Counted from the stretch's first letter, positions 1-8,576 are shown. The stretch is 64,000 nucleotides of DNA from Asticcacaulis taihuensis (GCF_900100255.1 NZ_FMTS01000006.1:124001-188000), one strand, 5' to 3'. The notes: a model not told the origin generated them from the sequence alone. A program made the numbers and translations.

Positions 1-1
1 T

Positions 2-1321
2 GAAGCCGACCAGATGCTTGACCTGGGCTTCGTCAAGCCGATCCGCCAGATTGCCTCGCGCATCAAGGGCAAGCGTCAGAACCTGTTCTTCTCGGCCACC
101 ATGCCGAAGGAAATCGGCATCCTGGCTTCTGAGTTGCTGAACGAACCGAAGAAGGTCGAGATCACGCCGGAAGCCACCACGGCCGAGCGCGTCGAGCAGA
201 CCGTCCTCTTCATCGAGGCCGTGCGCAAGCGCGCCCTGCTGACCGAACTCTACGCCGAAGACAAGCTGTCGCGTACGCTCGTTTTCACCCGTACCAAACG
301 TTCGGCCGACAAGGTCGCCGCCTATCTCCAGGCCGGGGGTATCGAATCCGCCGCCATCCACGGCGACAAATCGCAGGGCCAGCGCGAACGCGCTCTGCAA
401 GCCTTCAAGGCCGGCAAACTCCGGGCCCTGGTCGCCACCGATATCGCCGCGCGTGGTATTGACGTCGATAACGTCTCGCACGTCATCAATTACGAACTGC
501 CGAACGTATCAGAGGCCTATGTCCACCGTATCGGCCGTACCGCCCGTGCCGGCAAGAGCGGTATCTCGATCAGCTTCTGTTCGGATGACGAACGCAAGAT
601 GCTGAAGGATATCGAACGGATGACACGCCAGCGCATTCCGTCGTTCGATCGCCGCAAGGACCAGGCGCTGAAGCTGCTCGACGAGGCCATGCTGGCTTCG
701 GGTGTGGCCGAAAAGCCGACCACGCCGGAGCGTATCCCCGTCAAGCGTGAAGCCCGTCACATCGATCCGCACGCCGAGAACGTTCATAAGCGCAGTCGTA
801 ATCGTCCGGGTAAATCCAATGCCGAAGGTTCGGACCGCGGCGAGCGTTCGTTTGCCGATCGCAAGTTCGGCAAGAAGCCGGGCGGTAAAAAGGATTTCGG
901 CCCGCGCCCGGCGGCCTATGATCCGATGGCTGCCGAGCGTCCGGCGCCGGTCAATACCGATGCCTTCTTCGAGAAGCGCGCCGAAAAGAAGCCATTCGGC
1001 AAGAAGAAGCCGTTTGACCGTAACGCCCCGCGCGGGGGCCAATACGGTGAACGCGCCGAACGCAGCTATGATCGTCCGCGTTCGGAGCATGTCCATGCCG
1101 AACGCCCGCGCGAATACACCCCGCGTGACGATCGTGGCCCCCAGTCTTCGTTTGCCGATCGCCCCGTCCAGGAACGCAACAAGGCCCGTCCGTCCAGCCG
1201 CAAGGACAATGCCAAGGCGGGCGCCTCCAAGGGCGCCTTCAAGCCGGTCAACCCGCATTACAGCGAGGCGCCGAAGGCTCGAACGGAAGGCGCCCAGTTC
1301 AAGCGCCGTTCGCGTTCGTAA
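2..1321 (+). CDS. DEAD-box ATP-dependent RNA helicase, 3' part (5' end outside window)
   Basis: An RNA helicase of the RhlE/DeaD kind, which unwinds structured RNA in ribosome assembly or mRNA decay. The window opens inside motif II (EADQM, the end of the DEAD box), so the Q motif, Walker A and the start of the gene are missing. Visible in order: motif III FFSATMP, motif IV TLVFTRT, motif V ATDIAARGIDV and motif VI YVHRIGRTARAGKSG. After about residue 230 of the visible part comes a long low-complexity tail rich in Arg, Lys, Gly and Pro with repeated RSFADRKFGKKP-like units, typical of RNA-binding tails of proteobacterial RhlE proteins. The exact paralogue cannot be named without the N-terminus. 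A hairpin terminator follows directly. Confidence 0.93.
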   Translation, partial: EADQMLDLGFVKPIRQIASRIKGKRQNLFFSATMPKEIGILASELLNEPKKVEITPEATTAERVEQTVLFIEAVRKRALLTELYAEDKLSRTLVFTRTKRSADKVAAYLQAGGIESAAIHGDKSQGQRERALQAFKAGKLRALVATDIAARGIDVDNVSHVINYELPNVSEAYVHRIGRTARAGKSGISISFCSDDERKMLKDIERMTRQRIPSFDRRKDQALKLLDEAMLASGVAEKPTTPERIPVKREARHIDPHAENVHKRSRNRPGKSNAEGSDRGERSFADRKFGKKPGGKKDFGPRPAAYDPMAAERPAPVNTDAFFEKRAEKKPFGKKKPFDRNAPRGGQYGERAERSYDRPRSEHVHAERPREYTPRDDRGPQSSFADRPVQERNKARPSSRKDNAKAGASKGAFKPVNPHYSEAPKARTEGAQFKRRSRS

Positions 1322-1348
1322 ACCGAGGCCAAACCTCTGAATCGCCAG

Positions 1349-1377
1349 GAGCCGCGTGTGACCTTTGCACGCGGCTC
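1349..1377 (+). terminator. Rho-independent terminator after the helicase
   Basis: Ten-bp perfect stem GAGCCGCGTG / CACGCGGCTC with a 9-nt loop, 28 nt after the helicase stop. The downstream T-rich part (TTGTGCTATTTT) is modest. Confidence 0.7.
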
Positions 1378-1469
1378 TTGTGCTATTTTCACGGTTGTGT
1401 GAAGACAGCTTTTCCCGTTTAATAGAGGTGTGCCGAACAACGGTGCCAGTTGCCTGAGGATGCCGATCG

Positions 1470-3446
1470 ATGCCCGCCCTTTCGAGGATTGCCAAAGCCG
1501 CGACCAAAGCTGCCAGACAACCGATCGGCCTGATCACCTGCCTGATAGCGGCGCTCACCCTCTCTGCCGGCCTGATGATGACCGGCTGCACCCCCAGGGA
1601 CAATGAAGCCGCCGCCCCTCTGGCCATTGTCGCCAAAACGGTCGATGATCATTCCTATGCCCGCCCGCAGGAGGCGCGCGTCAGCCATGTCGATCTCGAC
1701 CTGACCGCCGATTTCAACCAGAAGATTCTCAAGGGCACGGCGACACTGACGCTCGTCACCGAGGCCAATGCCAAGCAGGTCATCCTCGATACCCGCGCGC
1801 TCGACATCCAGTCTGTCACCGATGCCTCCGGCGCCCCGCTGAAATTTACCCTTGGCAAGGGCAATGATATGATGGGCAAGCCGCTGACCATCGAACTGCC
1901 GCAAGGGGCGCAGAAGATCGTCGTCCATTATGCCACGACGAAGGACGGCACTGCCCTGCAGTGGCTCTCGCCCGAACAGACGGCCGGCAAGAAGCTGCCC
2001 TTCGTCTTCAGCCAGGGTGAAGAAATCCACACCCGCACCTGGATTCCGACCCAGGACAGCCCGGCCATCCGCCAGACCTACAGCGCGCGCATTGTCGTGC
2101 CGTCCAATCTGGTGGCGGTGATGAGCGCCGATCGCCTGACGCCGGAGGGCGAAAAGGTGCCCGGTCATGCGGCCCAGCGCGCTTTCCGCTTCGATATGAA
2201 GAAGCCGATCGCCCCCTACCTGATCGCCATAGCCATCGGCGATATCGGTTTCAAGGCCGAGGGCTCGCGCACCGGCGTCTATGCCGAAAAGGCGACGCTG
2301 GCCGCCGCCGCCAGTGAATTCAGCGACATGCAGTCCATGCTGGAAGCCGCCGAAAAGCTCTACGGCCCCTATCAGTGGGGCCGCTATGACGTGCTGGTCC
2401 TGCCGCCCTCCTTCCCCTTCGGCGGCATGGAAAACCCGACCCTGACCTTCGCCACCCCCACCGTCATCGCCGGCGACAAGTCGCTGGTTTCACTGGTAGC
2501 GCACGAACTGGCGCATAGCTGGTCTGGTAACCTGGTGACCAACGCCACCTGGGAGGATTTCTGGCTCAATGAAGGCTTCACGGTCTATTTCGAGGGCCGG
2601 ATCATGGAAGAGGTTTACGGCAAGGATCGCGCCGACATGCTGCGCGTCCTCGGCTGGCAGGATTTGCAGGGCACGCTGAAAGACCTGACCGAACCGGGCA
2701 GCAAGACGGCCAATCCCGATTTCACCCGCCTGCATCCGGACCTCAAGGGCATTAATCCGGACGATTATTTCAGCGACGTGCCCTATGAAAAGGGCGCCGC
2801 CTTCCTGCGGATGCTGGAAGCCCATTTCGGTCGCAAGAAGCTGGACGCCTATCTCAAGGGTTATTTCCAGCGCTATGCCTTCCAGAGCATGACGACGGAC
2901 GCCTTCGTCATCGACCTGCGCACCCACCTGCTGCACAATGACGCCGACCTGGAAAAGAGCCTGAAGATCCATCAGTGGCTTTATGACAAGGGGATGCCGG
3001 ATAATGCCGTGGCCCCGACCTCGGCCCTGCTGGACGAGGTGTCGGCCCAGGTGCTGGCCTTTACCGAAGGTACGCCCGCTAAGGATCTGAAGGTCGCGGA
3101 TTACAGCTCGCCGCAATGGCAGTATTTCCTGACGCACCTGCCCGATACCCTGACGGTCGAACAGATGGCACAGCTTGACGATGCCTATGGCTTCTCGAAG
3201 ACGCACAATTCCGAAATCCTGTTTGCCTGGCTACAACTGGCGATCCAGCATCATTACCAGCCTGCGATGCCGGCACTGGAAAGCTTCCTGACCGGGCAGG
3301 GCCGCCGCAAGTTCGTGGTGCCGCTGTTCAGGAGCCTGATGGCGCAGGAAGGCTGGGGCGTCGATATGGCCAAGGCCGTTTATGCGAAGGCGCGTCCCGG
3401 CTATCATGACGTCACCCGCCATACGGTCGATGACATCGTAAAGTAG
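1470..3446 (+). CDS. M1 family zinc aminopeptidase, lipoprotein
   Basis: A 658-aa zinc metallopeptidase of the M1/leukotriene-A4-hydrolase-like group that removes N-terminal residues from peptides. The N-terminus is hydrophobic and ends in a lipobox (LMMTGC, Cys about residue 40), so it is probably anchored in the cell envelope. The substrate-recognition motif GGMEN (GGMENPTLTFATP) precedes the zinc site HELAH, followed 18 residues later by the third ligand Glu in NEGFTVYFEG. A helical C-terminal domain with the motif YFSDVPYEKGAAFL is also typical of this group. The ATG at 1470 is preceded by GAGG. It stands alone between the helicase terminator and the convergent dcd. Family assignment is firm; the physiological substrate is unknown. 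Confidence 0.93.
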   Translation: MPALSRIAKAATKAARQPIGLITCLIAALTLSAGLMMTGCTPRDNEAAAPLAIVAKTVDDHSYARPQEARVSHVDLDLTADFNQKILKGTATLTLVTEANAKQVILDTRALDIQSVTDASGAPLKFTLGKGNDMMGKPLTIELPQGAQKIVVHYATTKDGTALQWLSPEQTAGKKLPFVFSQGEEIHTRTWIPTQDSPAIRQTYSARIVVPSNLVAVMSADRLTPEGEKVPGHAAQRAFRFDMKKPIAPYLIAIAIGDIGFKAEGSRTGVYAEKATLAAAASEFSDMQSMLEAAEKLYGPYQWGRYDVLVLPPSFPFGGMENPTLTFATPTVIAGDKSLVSLVAHELAHSWSGNLVTNATWEDFWLNEGFTVYFEGRIMEEVYGKDRADMLRVLGWQDLQGTLKDLTEPGSKTANPDFTRLHPDLKGINPDDYFSDVPYEKGAAFLRMLEAHFGRKKLDAYLKGYFQRYAFQSMTTDAFVIDLRTHLLHNDADLEKSLKIHQWLYDKGMPDNAVAPTSALLDEVSAQVLAFTEGTPAKDLKVADYSSPQWQYFLTHLPDTLTVEQMAQLDDAYGFSKTHNSEILFAWLQLAIQHHYQPAMPALESFLTGQGRRKFVVPLFRSLMAQEGWGVDMAKAVYAKARPGYHDVTRHTVDDIVK

Positions 3447-3452
3447 TGCTGG

Positions 3453-4487
3453 CTACCAGGGCTTGAAATGCTTGCTCAGCTTCAGGCCCTGCTTCTGGTA
3501 ATTCGAGCCCAGTTGGCCGTAGAGCTTGTCCGGTCGTGCGGTCAGGGGTTCATAGACCAGCCGCGCCACGGTCTGGCCGTCTTCCAGCAGGAAGGGCGTC
3601 TCGTGGCAACGCACTTCCAGCACGCCTTTCGAGCCTGTACCGGCCGCTTCCGCCGTGCCGAAACCGGGATCGAAAAAGCCGGCATAATGCACACGAAACT
3701 CGCCGACGCCCGGATCGATCGGCAGCATTTCCGCCGCTTCCATGGCCGGGATTTCGACATCGGTCTTCGAGGCCAGGATATAGAACTCGCCCGGATCGAG
3801 CAGCAGTTCGCCGCCGGCATAATAAAGCGGTTCCCAGAACTTCTTCGGATCGTGGCCGTCAATATGATCGAGATCGATAATGCCGGCGTGGCGGCGGGCA
3901 CGAAAACCGACCAGCTCACCCGTCAGGTCGACGCCGCAATCGGATGTCCGCAATTTCGGCGACACGCCACGCTTGAGGCGCAACTGGTTCAGGCGCGTAC
4001 CGGAACGGGCCAGTACTGAAAAGGTCTGCGGCGCAATCTCGATATAGAGCGGCCCGCAATAGCCCTCGGCCACGTCATCGAAGGCCACGCCGTAATCGGT
4101 CAGCAGGCGCACGAAGACATCGACCCGACCGGTGGAGGATTTCGGATTGGCGCGCGCCGAAATGCCCTTCGGCAGGTTCAGGCTTTCCTTCAGCTCGGCG
4201 ATATAGACGCAGCCCGATTCAAACACGGCGCCGCGCGTCAGGTCCATTTCGTGCATCTGCACGTCGCGCAGACGCCCGGCCACCGTGCGGGCGCGCGGCA
4301 GATAGGAGGCGCGGACCCGCCAGGCGCGATCGCCCAGGCGCAGATCGATGCTGGCCGGCTGGATCTGGTTGTCATCGAATGGCGACGTGCTCGTCACCGC
4401 GCCCTGTTCGGCAAGCGCCGCCAGGCTCTGCATCGGCAATATGCCTTGCGCTTCGGGCTGTTCGGCGGGAACGGGTTTCAGGGACAT
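3453..4487 (-). CDS. dcd: 2'-deoxycytidine 5'-triphosphate deaminase, long alphaproteobacterial form
   Basis: Converts dCTP to dUTP, feeding dTMP synthesis in the cytosol. The 344-aa product is much longer than E. coli Dcd (about 190 aa) and matches the long form known in alphaproteobacteria, in which two trimeric dUTPase-like folds appear to be joined. Visible signatures are IQPASIDLRLG near residue 45, the ARANPKSSTGRVD segment near residue 125 and a second conserved block GVDLTGELVGFRARRH. It is convergent with the aminopeptidase (6 nt between stop codons) and divergent from apaG across about 70 bp, which must hold both promoters. Confidence 0.9.
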   Translation of the reverse strand: MSLKPVPAEQPEAQGILPMQSLAALAEQGAVTSTSPFDDNQIQPASIDLRLGDRAWRVRASYLPRARTVAGRLRDVQMHEMDLTRGAVFESGCVYIAELKESLNLPKGISARANPKSSTGRVDVFVRLLTDYGVAFDDVAEGYCGPLYIEIAPQTFSVLARSGTRLNQLRLKRGVSPKLRTSDCGVDLTGELVGFRARRHAGIIDLDHIDGHDPKKFWEPLYYAGGELLLDPGEFYILASKTDVEIPAMEAAEMLPIDPGVGEFRVHYAGFFDPGFGTAEAAGTGSKGVLEVRCHETPFLLEDGQTVARLVYEPLTARPDKLYGQLGSNYQKQGLKLSKHFKPW

Positions 4488-4559
4488 CAGAGCGCTATTC
4501 TCTTTTCATGATCGGGCGCACCATTTAAGAGAGCTTATCGGAGTGAGCAAGCTTTAAAC

Positions 4560-4961
4560 ATGTTTTACCAGCACACCAGCCACGATATCACCGTCCGCGT
4601 CGAGGTCGAATATGTGCCGCCCGAGGCCCACAGGCGCGGGGCGGACATGCGTCACGTCTGGGCCTATCACATCAGCCTGATGAATGGCGGCAATCAAACC
4701 GTACAGCTCAAAACCCGTCACTGGACGATAATGGATGCGCGCGGCCATGTCGAATATGTCAATGGTCCCGGCGTGGTCGGCGAAACGCCGGTGCTGAAGC
4801 CCGGCGAGACGTTCAGCTATTCTTCCGGCTGTCCGTTAAGCACCGCCTCCGGTTCCATGAGCGGTTACTATATGTTTGAGAATGAAGACGGCCGGCCCCT
4901 GAAGGTCATTATCCCGACCTTCTCGCTCGACCTGCCGAACGCCAGACGCACTCTGAACTAG
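4560..4961 (+). CDS. apaG: ApaG domain protein (Co2+/Mg2+ efflux protein ApaG)
   Basis: A 133-aa protein covering the whole ApaG fold (fibronectin-III-like beta sandwich). The family motifs are present: an N-terminal ITVRVEVEYVPPE strand, HVWAYHISLMNGG, the QLKTRHWTIMDARGHVE core and the LKPGETFSYSSGCPLSTASG Gly-rich turn. ApaG has been linked to divalent-cation tolerance and diadenosine tetraphosphate levels in enterobacteria; the biochemical activity is not settled. It is divergent from dcd and ends in a hairpin shared with gcrA. Confidence 0.95.
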   Translation: MFYQHTSHDITVRVEVEYVPPEAHRRGADMRHVWAYHISLMNGGNQTVQLKTRHWTIMDARGHVEYVNGPGVVGETPVLKPGETFSYSSGCPLSTASGSMSGYYMFENEDGRPLKVIIPTFSLDLPNARRTLN

Positions 4962-4966
4962 ATACA

Positions 4967-4999
4967 AAAAGCCCCGCGGTTCAAAACCACGGGGCTTTT
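4967..4999. terminator. Bidirectional terminator between apaG and gcrA
   Basis: Arms AAAAGCCCCGCGGT and ACCACGGGGCTTTT (one C-A mismatch) with a short loop. An A-run precedes and a T-run follows, so it can stop transcription from both convergent genes. Confidence 0.85.
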
Positions 5000-5019
5000 A
5001 ATTTCAAAGATCGGGCCTT

Positions 5020-5553
5020 TTACAGGTAACGACGCAGGTTGCGCGATAAGTCCGCGCCGTTGTCGCGTTTCTTGGCCTTTTGCGACGGCTGGTAGGCGAC
5101 GCGGCCGTGCTCGACGCAATAGGGCGTGCCGTCATCCGAACGGCGGCCGCAGAAGGAGAAGCTGTCCGAGGACGGATCGCCGATCGGCCACTTGCACATC
5201 TTGGCGCCAAGCGTCAGCACCGTGGCGGTGCCGGGTTCTTCGACATAGGGTGTAACGGGCTGGCTGATTACCGGGCGGGCCAGAACCGGCTCGCTACGGC
5301 GGACGGGGGTCTGTGCGGCCGGACGCTCGGCATGTGATGTGGTCGAGGCGGCGGGGCGCGGCGGGCGGGCGGGTTTGTATAGCGGGCGCGTCGGCTGCGA
5401 GGGCGCGGCGCGGCCGGAGAGGCCGAGGCGATGCACCTTGCCGATGACGGCATTGCGCGTGACGCCGCCAAGCTGCTTGGCGATCTGGCTGGCGGAATGA
5501 CCTTCCTGCCAGAGCTTTTTCAGGGTCTCAACGCGTTCGTCGGTCCAGCTCAT
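5020..5553 (-). CDS. gcrA: Cell-cycle regulator GcrA
   Basis: GcrA is a Caulobacterales/Rhizobiales cell-cycle transcription factor that binds RNA polymerase sigma70 and activates promoters carrying CcrM-methylated GANTC sites. The 177-aa product begins MSWTDERVETLKKLW with the helix-turn-helix SASQIAKQLGGVTRNAVIGK, a basic Pro/Arg linker, and the C-terminal sigma-binding region with conserved Cys and His (CKWPIGDPS...FCGRR...YCVEHG). An in-frame upstream start at 5655 would add 34 non-conserved residues; the ATG at 5553 is chosen because GGGAGAG lies just before it and because GcrA proteins start MSWTDE. Its upstream region carries DnaA-like and CtrA-like sites. Confidence 0.96.
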   Translation of the reverse strand: MSWTDERVETLKKLWQEGHSASQIAKQLGGVTRNAVIGKVHRLGLSGRAAPSQPTRPLYKPARPPRPAASTTSHAERPAAQTPVRRSEPVLARPVISQPVTPYVEEPGTATVLTLGAKMCKWPIGDPSSDSFSFCGRRSDDGTPYCVEHGRVAYQPSQKAKKRDNGADLSRNLRRYL

Positions 5554-5662
5554 TACTCTCACTCTCCCATGCTTATCTATAATCACTTGCGGTTCAAAAG
5601 TAATGAAACCACAAGATATAGATATTCCCGAAGGGACTTGCTCCCCAGTCATCAACAGATGG

Positions 5663-5763
5663 TAAACGAAATGTTAAAAACCGCAATATATGGTGTGAGG
5701 GGAATTTCATCTGTCCACAACATATCTATATGTAGTGTTCAAGTGATCCACACATGTGGATAG
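5663..5763. promoter_or_regulatory. Candidate DnaA and CtrA sites upstream of gcrA
   Basis: The sites are TAAA-N7-TTAA at 5663-5677 (one mismatch to the CtrA motif TTAA-N7-TTAA), CTGTCCACA at 5711-5719, TGATCCACA at 5744-5752 (identical to the Caulobacter origin G-box) and the inverted CTATCCACA at 5755-5763. The last two form an inverted pair. In Caulobacter DnaA activates and CtrA represses gcrA, so these are plausible regulatory sites; binding is inference. A GAATC (CcrM) site lies at 5833-5837. Confidence 0.55.
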
Positions 5764-5838
5764 TTATGCCTCGATCTTCCGATCAGCGGTTTATGACGCA
5801 TTTTGCGGGAGAAACGGGCGTTCACGCGCCGTGAATCA

Positions 5839-5868
5839 GAACGGCGGCCCCTTATTGAGCCGCCGTTC
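5839..5868 (-). terminator. Hairpin downstream of the alcohol dehydrogenase
   Basis: Perfect 10-bp stem GAACGGCGGC / GCCGCCGTTC with a 10-nt loop, 32 nt past the dehydrogenase stop on the minus strand. There is no good T-run, so it may be a weak or Rho-assisted terminator. Confidence 0.5.
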
Positions 5869-5899
5869 CGTATCACTTAAATGGGGAATCCCGCGCGTT

Positions 5900-6958
5900 T
5901 TACAAGGCAGGCTCACCGAGAGTCGACATGTCGATGGTGAAGCGATAACGCACGTCTTGTTTCAGCATTCGCTCATAGGCGGTGTTGATATCCTTGATGT
6001 CGATGACCTCGACATCCGAGGTAATGCCGTGCTCGGCGCAGAAATCGAGCATTTCCTGGGTCTCGGCGATGCCGCCGATGCCTGATCCGGCGAAGCGGCG
6101 ACGTTTCATCAGCAGCGGGAAGGCAGCGATGGCCTGCGGATTTTCCGGCGCGCCAACGAGGCAAAGTGTGGCGTCACGCTTGAGCAGGTTGAGATAGGCA
6201 TTGATGTCGTGATCGGCGGAGACGCAATCGAGGATGAAATCGAACGACTGCGCGTGTGCGGTCATTTCGGCCTCATTCTTCGAGATAACAACCTCATGGG
6301 CGCCCAGTCGCTTGCCGTCCTCCACCTTGGACGGCGAGGTGGTGAAGAGCACGACATGCGCCCCCAGGGCACGGGCAAACTTGACCCCCATGTGGCCGAG
6401 ACCGCCCAGGCCGACAATGCCGACCTTCATGCCGGGCCCGACCCTCCAGTGGCGCAGCGGCGACCAGGTGGTGATGCCGGCGCAGAGCAGCGGCGCTGTG
6501 GCGGCCAGGTCCAGTTTTTCCGACACTTTCAGCACAAAGCCTTCATAGACGGTAATCGATTTGGAATACCCGCCGGCGGTCGGCTTGCCGGTCTGCGGTT
6601 CGATGCCGCCATAGGTCTGGATATTGCCAACATCACAATATTGCTCCAGTCCCTCGCGGCAGTTCGGGCAGGTGCGGCAGGAATCGACCATACAGCCGAC
6701 GCCCACCAGGTCGCCGACCTTGAATTTTGTCACATCCGAACCGACCTGCGAAACGCGCCCGACGATTTCATGACCGACGACCACCGGATAGGTCGTGAAA
6801 TGCCATTCGTTACGCGCCATGTGCAGGTCGGAGTGGCAGACGCCGCAATAAAGAATGTCGATGACCACATCTTCCGGCGTCGGGTCGCGGCGTTCAATGG
6901 TCAATGGGCCAAGAGGCTTGTCGGCCGCGGGCGCGGCATAGGCTTCGCATCGAAACAT
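5900..6958 (-). CDS. Zinc-dependent NAD(P) alcohol dehydrogenase (cinnamyl-ADH/YahK type)
   Basis: A 352-aa medium-chain dehydrogenase/reductase that interconverts alcohols and aldehydes with NAD(P)H. Catalytic zinc ligands are in CGVCHSDLH and GHEIVGRV; the structural zinc is held by the cysteine cluster C-x2-C-x2-C-x7-C in DSCRTCPNCREGLEQYC. The Rossmann motif is GLGGLGHMGV. Length and motifs match the YahK/AdhC subfamily that reduces a broad range of aldehydes. It is monocistronic, followed by a hairpin and then the gcrA promoter region. The specific substrate is not deducible. Confidence 0.93.
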   Translation of the reverse strand: MFRCEAYAAPAADKPLGPLTIERRDPTPEDVVIDILYCGVCHSDLHMARNEWHFTTYPVVVGHEIVGRVSQVGSDVTKFKVGDLVGVGCMVDSCRTCPNCREGLEQYCDVGNIQTYGGIEPQTGKPTAGGYSKSITVYEGFVLKVSEKLDLAATAPLLCAGITTWSPLRHWRVGPGMKVGIVGLGGLGHMGVKFARALGAHVVLFTTSPSKVEDGKRLGAHEVVISKNEAEMTAHAQSFDFILDCVSADHDINAYLNLLKRDATLCLVGAPENPQAIAAFPLLMKRRRFAGSGIGGIAETQEMLDFCAEHGITSDVEVIDIKDINTAYERMLKQDVRYRFTIDMSTLGEPAL

Positions 6959-7058
6959 GGGATTATCCTGTCATAAAAGGGGAAAGCCCTTCTCAGGTAG
7001 GCCGATGCGCCTGCAATACAAGACAGTGTCACCATCTATTCACGGAAGAATCCGCTCT

Positions 7059-7442
7059 TTACGGATGAAGTGTCTGCAAGGTGACGAGCAGCAGGCGCAG
7101 GCGGTCTTCCGGCCACTTCGTCAACTGTGCGAACAGGCGCGGATGGCGGCCATGCAAGGCCTGTGCATCCCGCAGCCAATCCTGGCCTGGTACGGCCGCG
7201 TGCCACTCGCCGCGCGGCATCAGATCGCCGGCGTCGCACGCCAGCGCGCGGCTTATTTCGTAGAGACGCGATGCGCTGACCCGGTTAGCGCCGCGTTCGT
7301 ACTTCTGGATTTGCTGAAAGGTCACATTCACGGCGGCCGCCAGCGCTTCCTGTGAAATACGCAGGCTGCGTCGTCGCCGGCGAATATTGTCGCCGACCGT
7401 CACATCAATGATATGCGGCCCCTTGCGCCTGATATCGCCCAC
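7059..7442 (-). CDS. XRE-family HTH transcriptional regulator
   Basis: A 127-aa cytosolic DNA-binding protein. The HTH (VGDNIRRRRRSLRISQEALA, then VTFQQIQKYERGANRV) occupies residues 15-70; the rest is helical with no recognised domain. The start is a GTG at 7442 with only a weak GGTG upstream; no better in-frame start precedes the HTH. It closely resembles the product at 8136-8576 (both share QEALA, VTFQQ, QKYERGANRVSAS and a C-terminal HPRLF...PEDRLRLL block), so the two are paralogues flanking an S24-like repressor. Targets are unknown. Confidence 0.88.
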   Translation of the reverse strand: MGDIRRKGPHIIDVTVGDNIRRRRRSLRISQEALAAAVNVTFQQIQKYERGANRVSASRLYEISRALACDAGDLMPRGEWHAAVPGQDWLRDAQALHGRHPRLFAQLTKWPEDRLRLLLVTLQTLHP

Positions 7443-7501
7443 AATTCACCACGGCATAAAATCAACCCATAAGTTGAAATTATCACCCTAATCAATCAGC
7501 G

Positions 7502-8056
7502 TCAATCACCGCGCAAAACAATCCGGTGAAGCCCTGCCACCTGTGAATGCAGAACCTGCTCCGTGCTTTCCGGATTGACCCGCCTGAAATAGAGAAAGCC
7601 GTCGCGCTCGCGTTCATACAGGCGAACCTGCCGGGTGCCGTCTCTCATTTCGATAAAACAGCCCTCCAGGCGTTTGGGGGGGCGGCCGCGCTGGAAGAAG
7701 ACCTTTTCACCCGGCTCGCACCACGGCGCCATGCTTTCATCGGAGACGATATGGCTTTCCAGTTCAGCCGGAAATCCTTGCCACCATGCGGTGTTGCGCT
7801 GAAAACGCGCCGCGAACGGGTCTTCTGACACCGAATAGAGTTCGCGGTCGAGATCGGCCTCGCTGGCGCCGACCGCCCGCAGATAAAGCGCCACCCGTTC
7901 CTCCGGCCATGCGGCCGCGGCGTTTTCCCACCGGCTCATAGCCTGGGCGGAAACCCCGACATCGGCCTGCAGTTCGGCCAGTGATTTGCCGGCGCGCTGG
8001 CGCAGAAGCTTCATGGCGGCGGCGAAGGCGGGGTCTTTGGCGGTGTGTCGTCTCAT
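7502..8056 (-). CDS. XRE HTH regulator with degenerate S24/LexA-like C-terminal domain
   Basis: The N-terminus has an HTH (KSLAELQADVGVSAQAMSRWENA). The C-terminal half resembles the S24 peptidase fold of CI/LexA repressors: DESMAPWCEPGEKVFF carries the Ser-containing motif and the later block DGTRQVRLYERERDGFLYFRRVNPE aligns with the region of the catalytic Lys. In LexA-type proteins that Lys lies in a V-K-R/L context; here it appears to be Arg (QVRLYE), so self-cleavage is doubtful. An in-frame GTG at 8080 would add 8 residues; neither start has a clear ribosome-binding site. It lies between two paralogous XRE regulators. Its DNA targets are unknown. Confidence 0.82.
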   Translation of the reverse strand: MRRHTAKDPAFAAAMKLLRQRAGKSLAELQADVGVSAQAMSRWENAAAAWPEERVALYLRAVGASEADLDRELYSVSEDPFAARFQRNTAWWQGFPAELESHIVSDESMAPWCEPGEKVFFQRGRPPKRLEGCFIEMRDGTRQVRLYERERDGFLYFRRVNPESTEQVLHSQVAGLHRIVLRGD

Positions 8057-8135
8057 GCCGCTATCATCAATGAGACACACGCAAACGCTACAGATAAAAA
8101 ATCACCCTTATAAACCTATATCAACCTGTCAGACC

Positions 8136-8576
8136 TCAGGCAATAAGCTCGGGGTTGCGCCCGTTGCTGATCAGCTTCTCTTTGGCCGGCGGCTCCGCCG
8201 TCAGCGCCTGAAGGCCGGCAACCAGCAGGCGCAGGTTTTCCTCCGGCAAGGCCATCAGGGTCTCGAAGAGGCGCGGATGCAGAACGTGCAGCGCGCGGGC
8301 ATCTGACATCCATTTCATGGCTTTTTCATCCCCGTACCAGTCCGGCGGAGGCATCAGGTCTGCCGGATGGCACTTCAGCACCCGGCAGATGTCAAACAGG
8401 CATGACGCACTAACCCGGTTGGCGCCGCGTTCATATTTCTGCACCTGCTGGAAGGTGACGGCGATCGCCTCGGCCAGCGCTTCCTGTGAAATCTTGAGCG
8501 CCCGGCGTCGCTGGCGGATATTGGCCCCTACCGCGACATCGACAATATGCGGCGTGGTCCGGCTGGGTTTGGGCAT
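8136..8576 (-). CDS. XRE-family HTH transcriptional regulator (paralogue of the 7059-7442 gene)
   Basis: A 146-aa protein with HTH residues in VGANIRQRRRALKISQEALA and AVTFQQVQKYERGANRVSAS. The chosen ATG at 8576 has GGAG 6 nt upstream; a longer frame to 8633 adds residues not conserved with the paralogue. The C-terminal helical block ARALHVLHPRLFETLMALPEENLRLLVAGLQAL is shared with the neighbour at 7059, pointing to gene duplication. It is divergent from phaC across about 210 bp, so it could regulate that promoter, but no operator for it was identified. Confidence 0.88.
   Translation of the reverse strand: MPKPSRTTPHIVDVAVGANIRQRRRALKISQEALAEAIAVTFQQVQKYERGANRVSASCLFDICRVLKCHPADLMPPPDWYGDEKAMKWMSDARALHVLHPRLFETLMALPEENLRLLVAGLQALTAEPPAKEKLISNGRNPELIA

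Noticed and set aside
509-1636. 375-codon minus-strand frame over the helicase and the start of the aminopeptidase
   Set aside because: Antisense to confirmed helicase motifs V-VI and it crosses the terminator hairpin.
5554-5655. Upstream in-frame extension of gcrA
   Set aside because: Adds 34 residues not found in GcrA proteins; a good ribosome-binding site stands before the internal ATG at 5553.
5700-5770. DnaA-box cluster as a replication origin
   Set aside because: Only three or four boxes, no AT-rich unwinding element and no hemE or dnaA neighbour; a gcrA promoter explains it.
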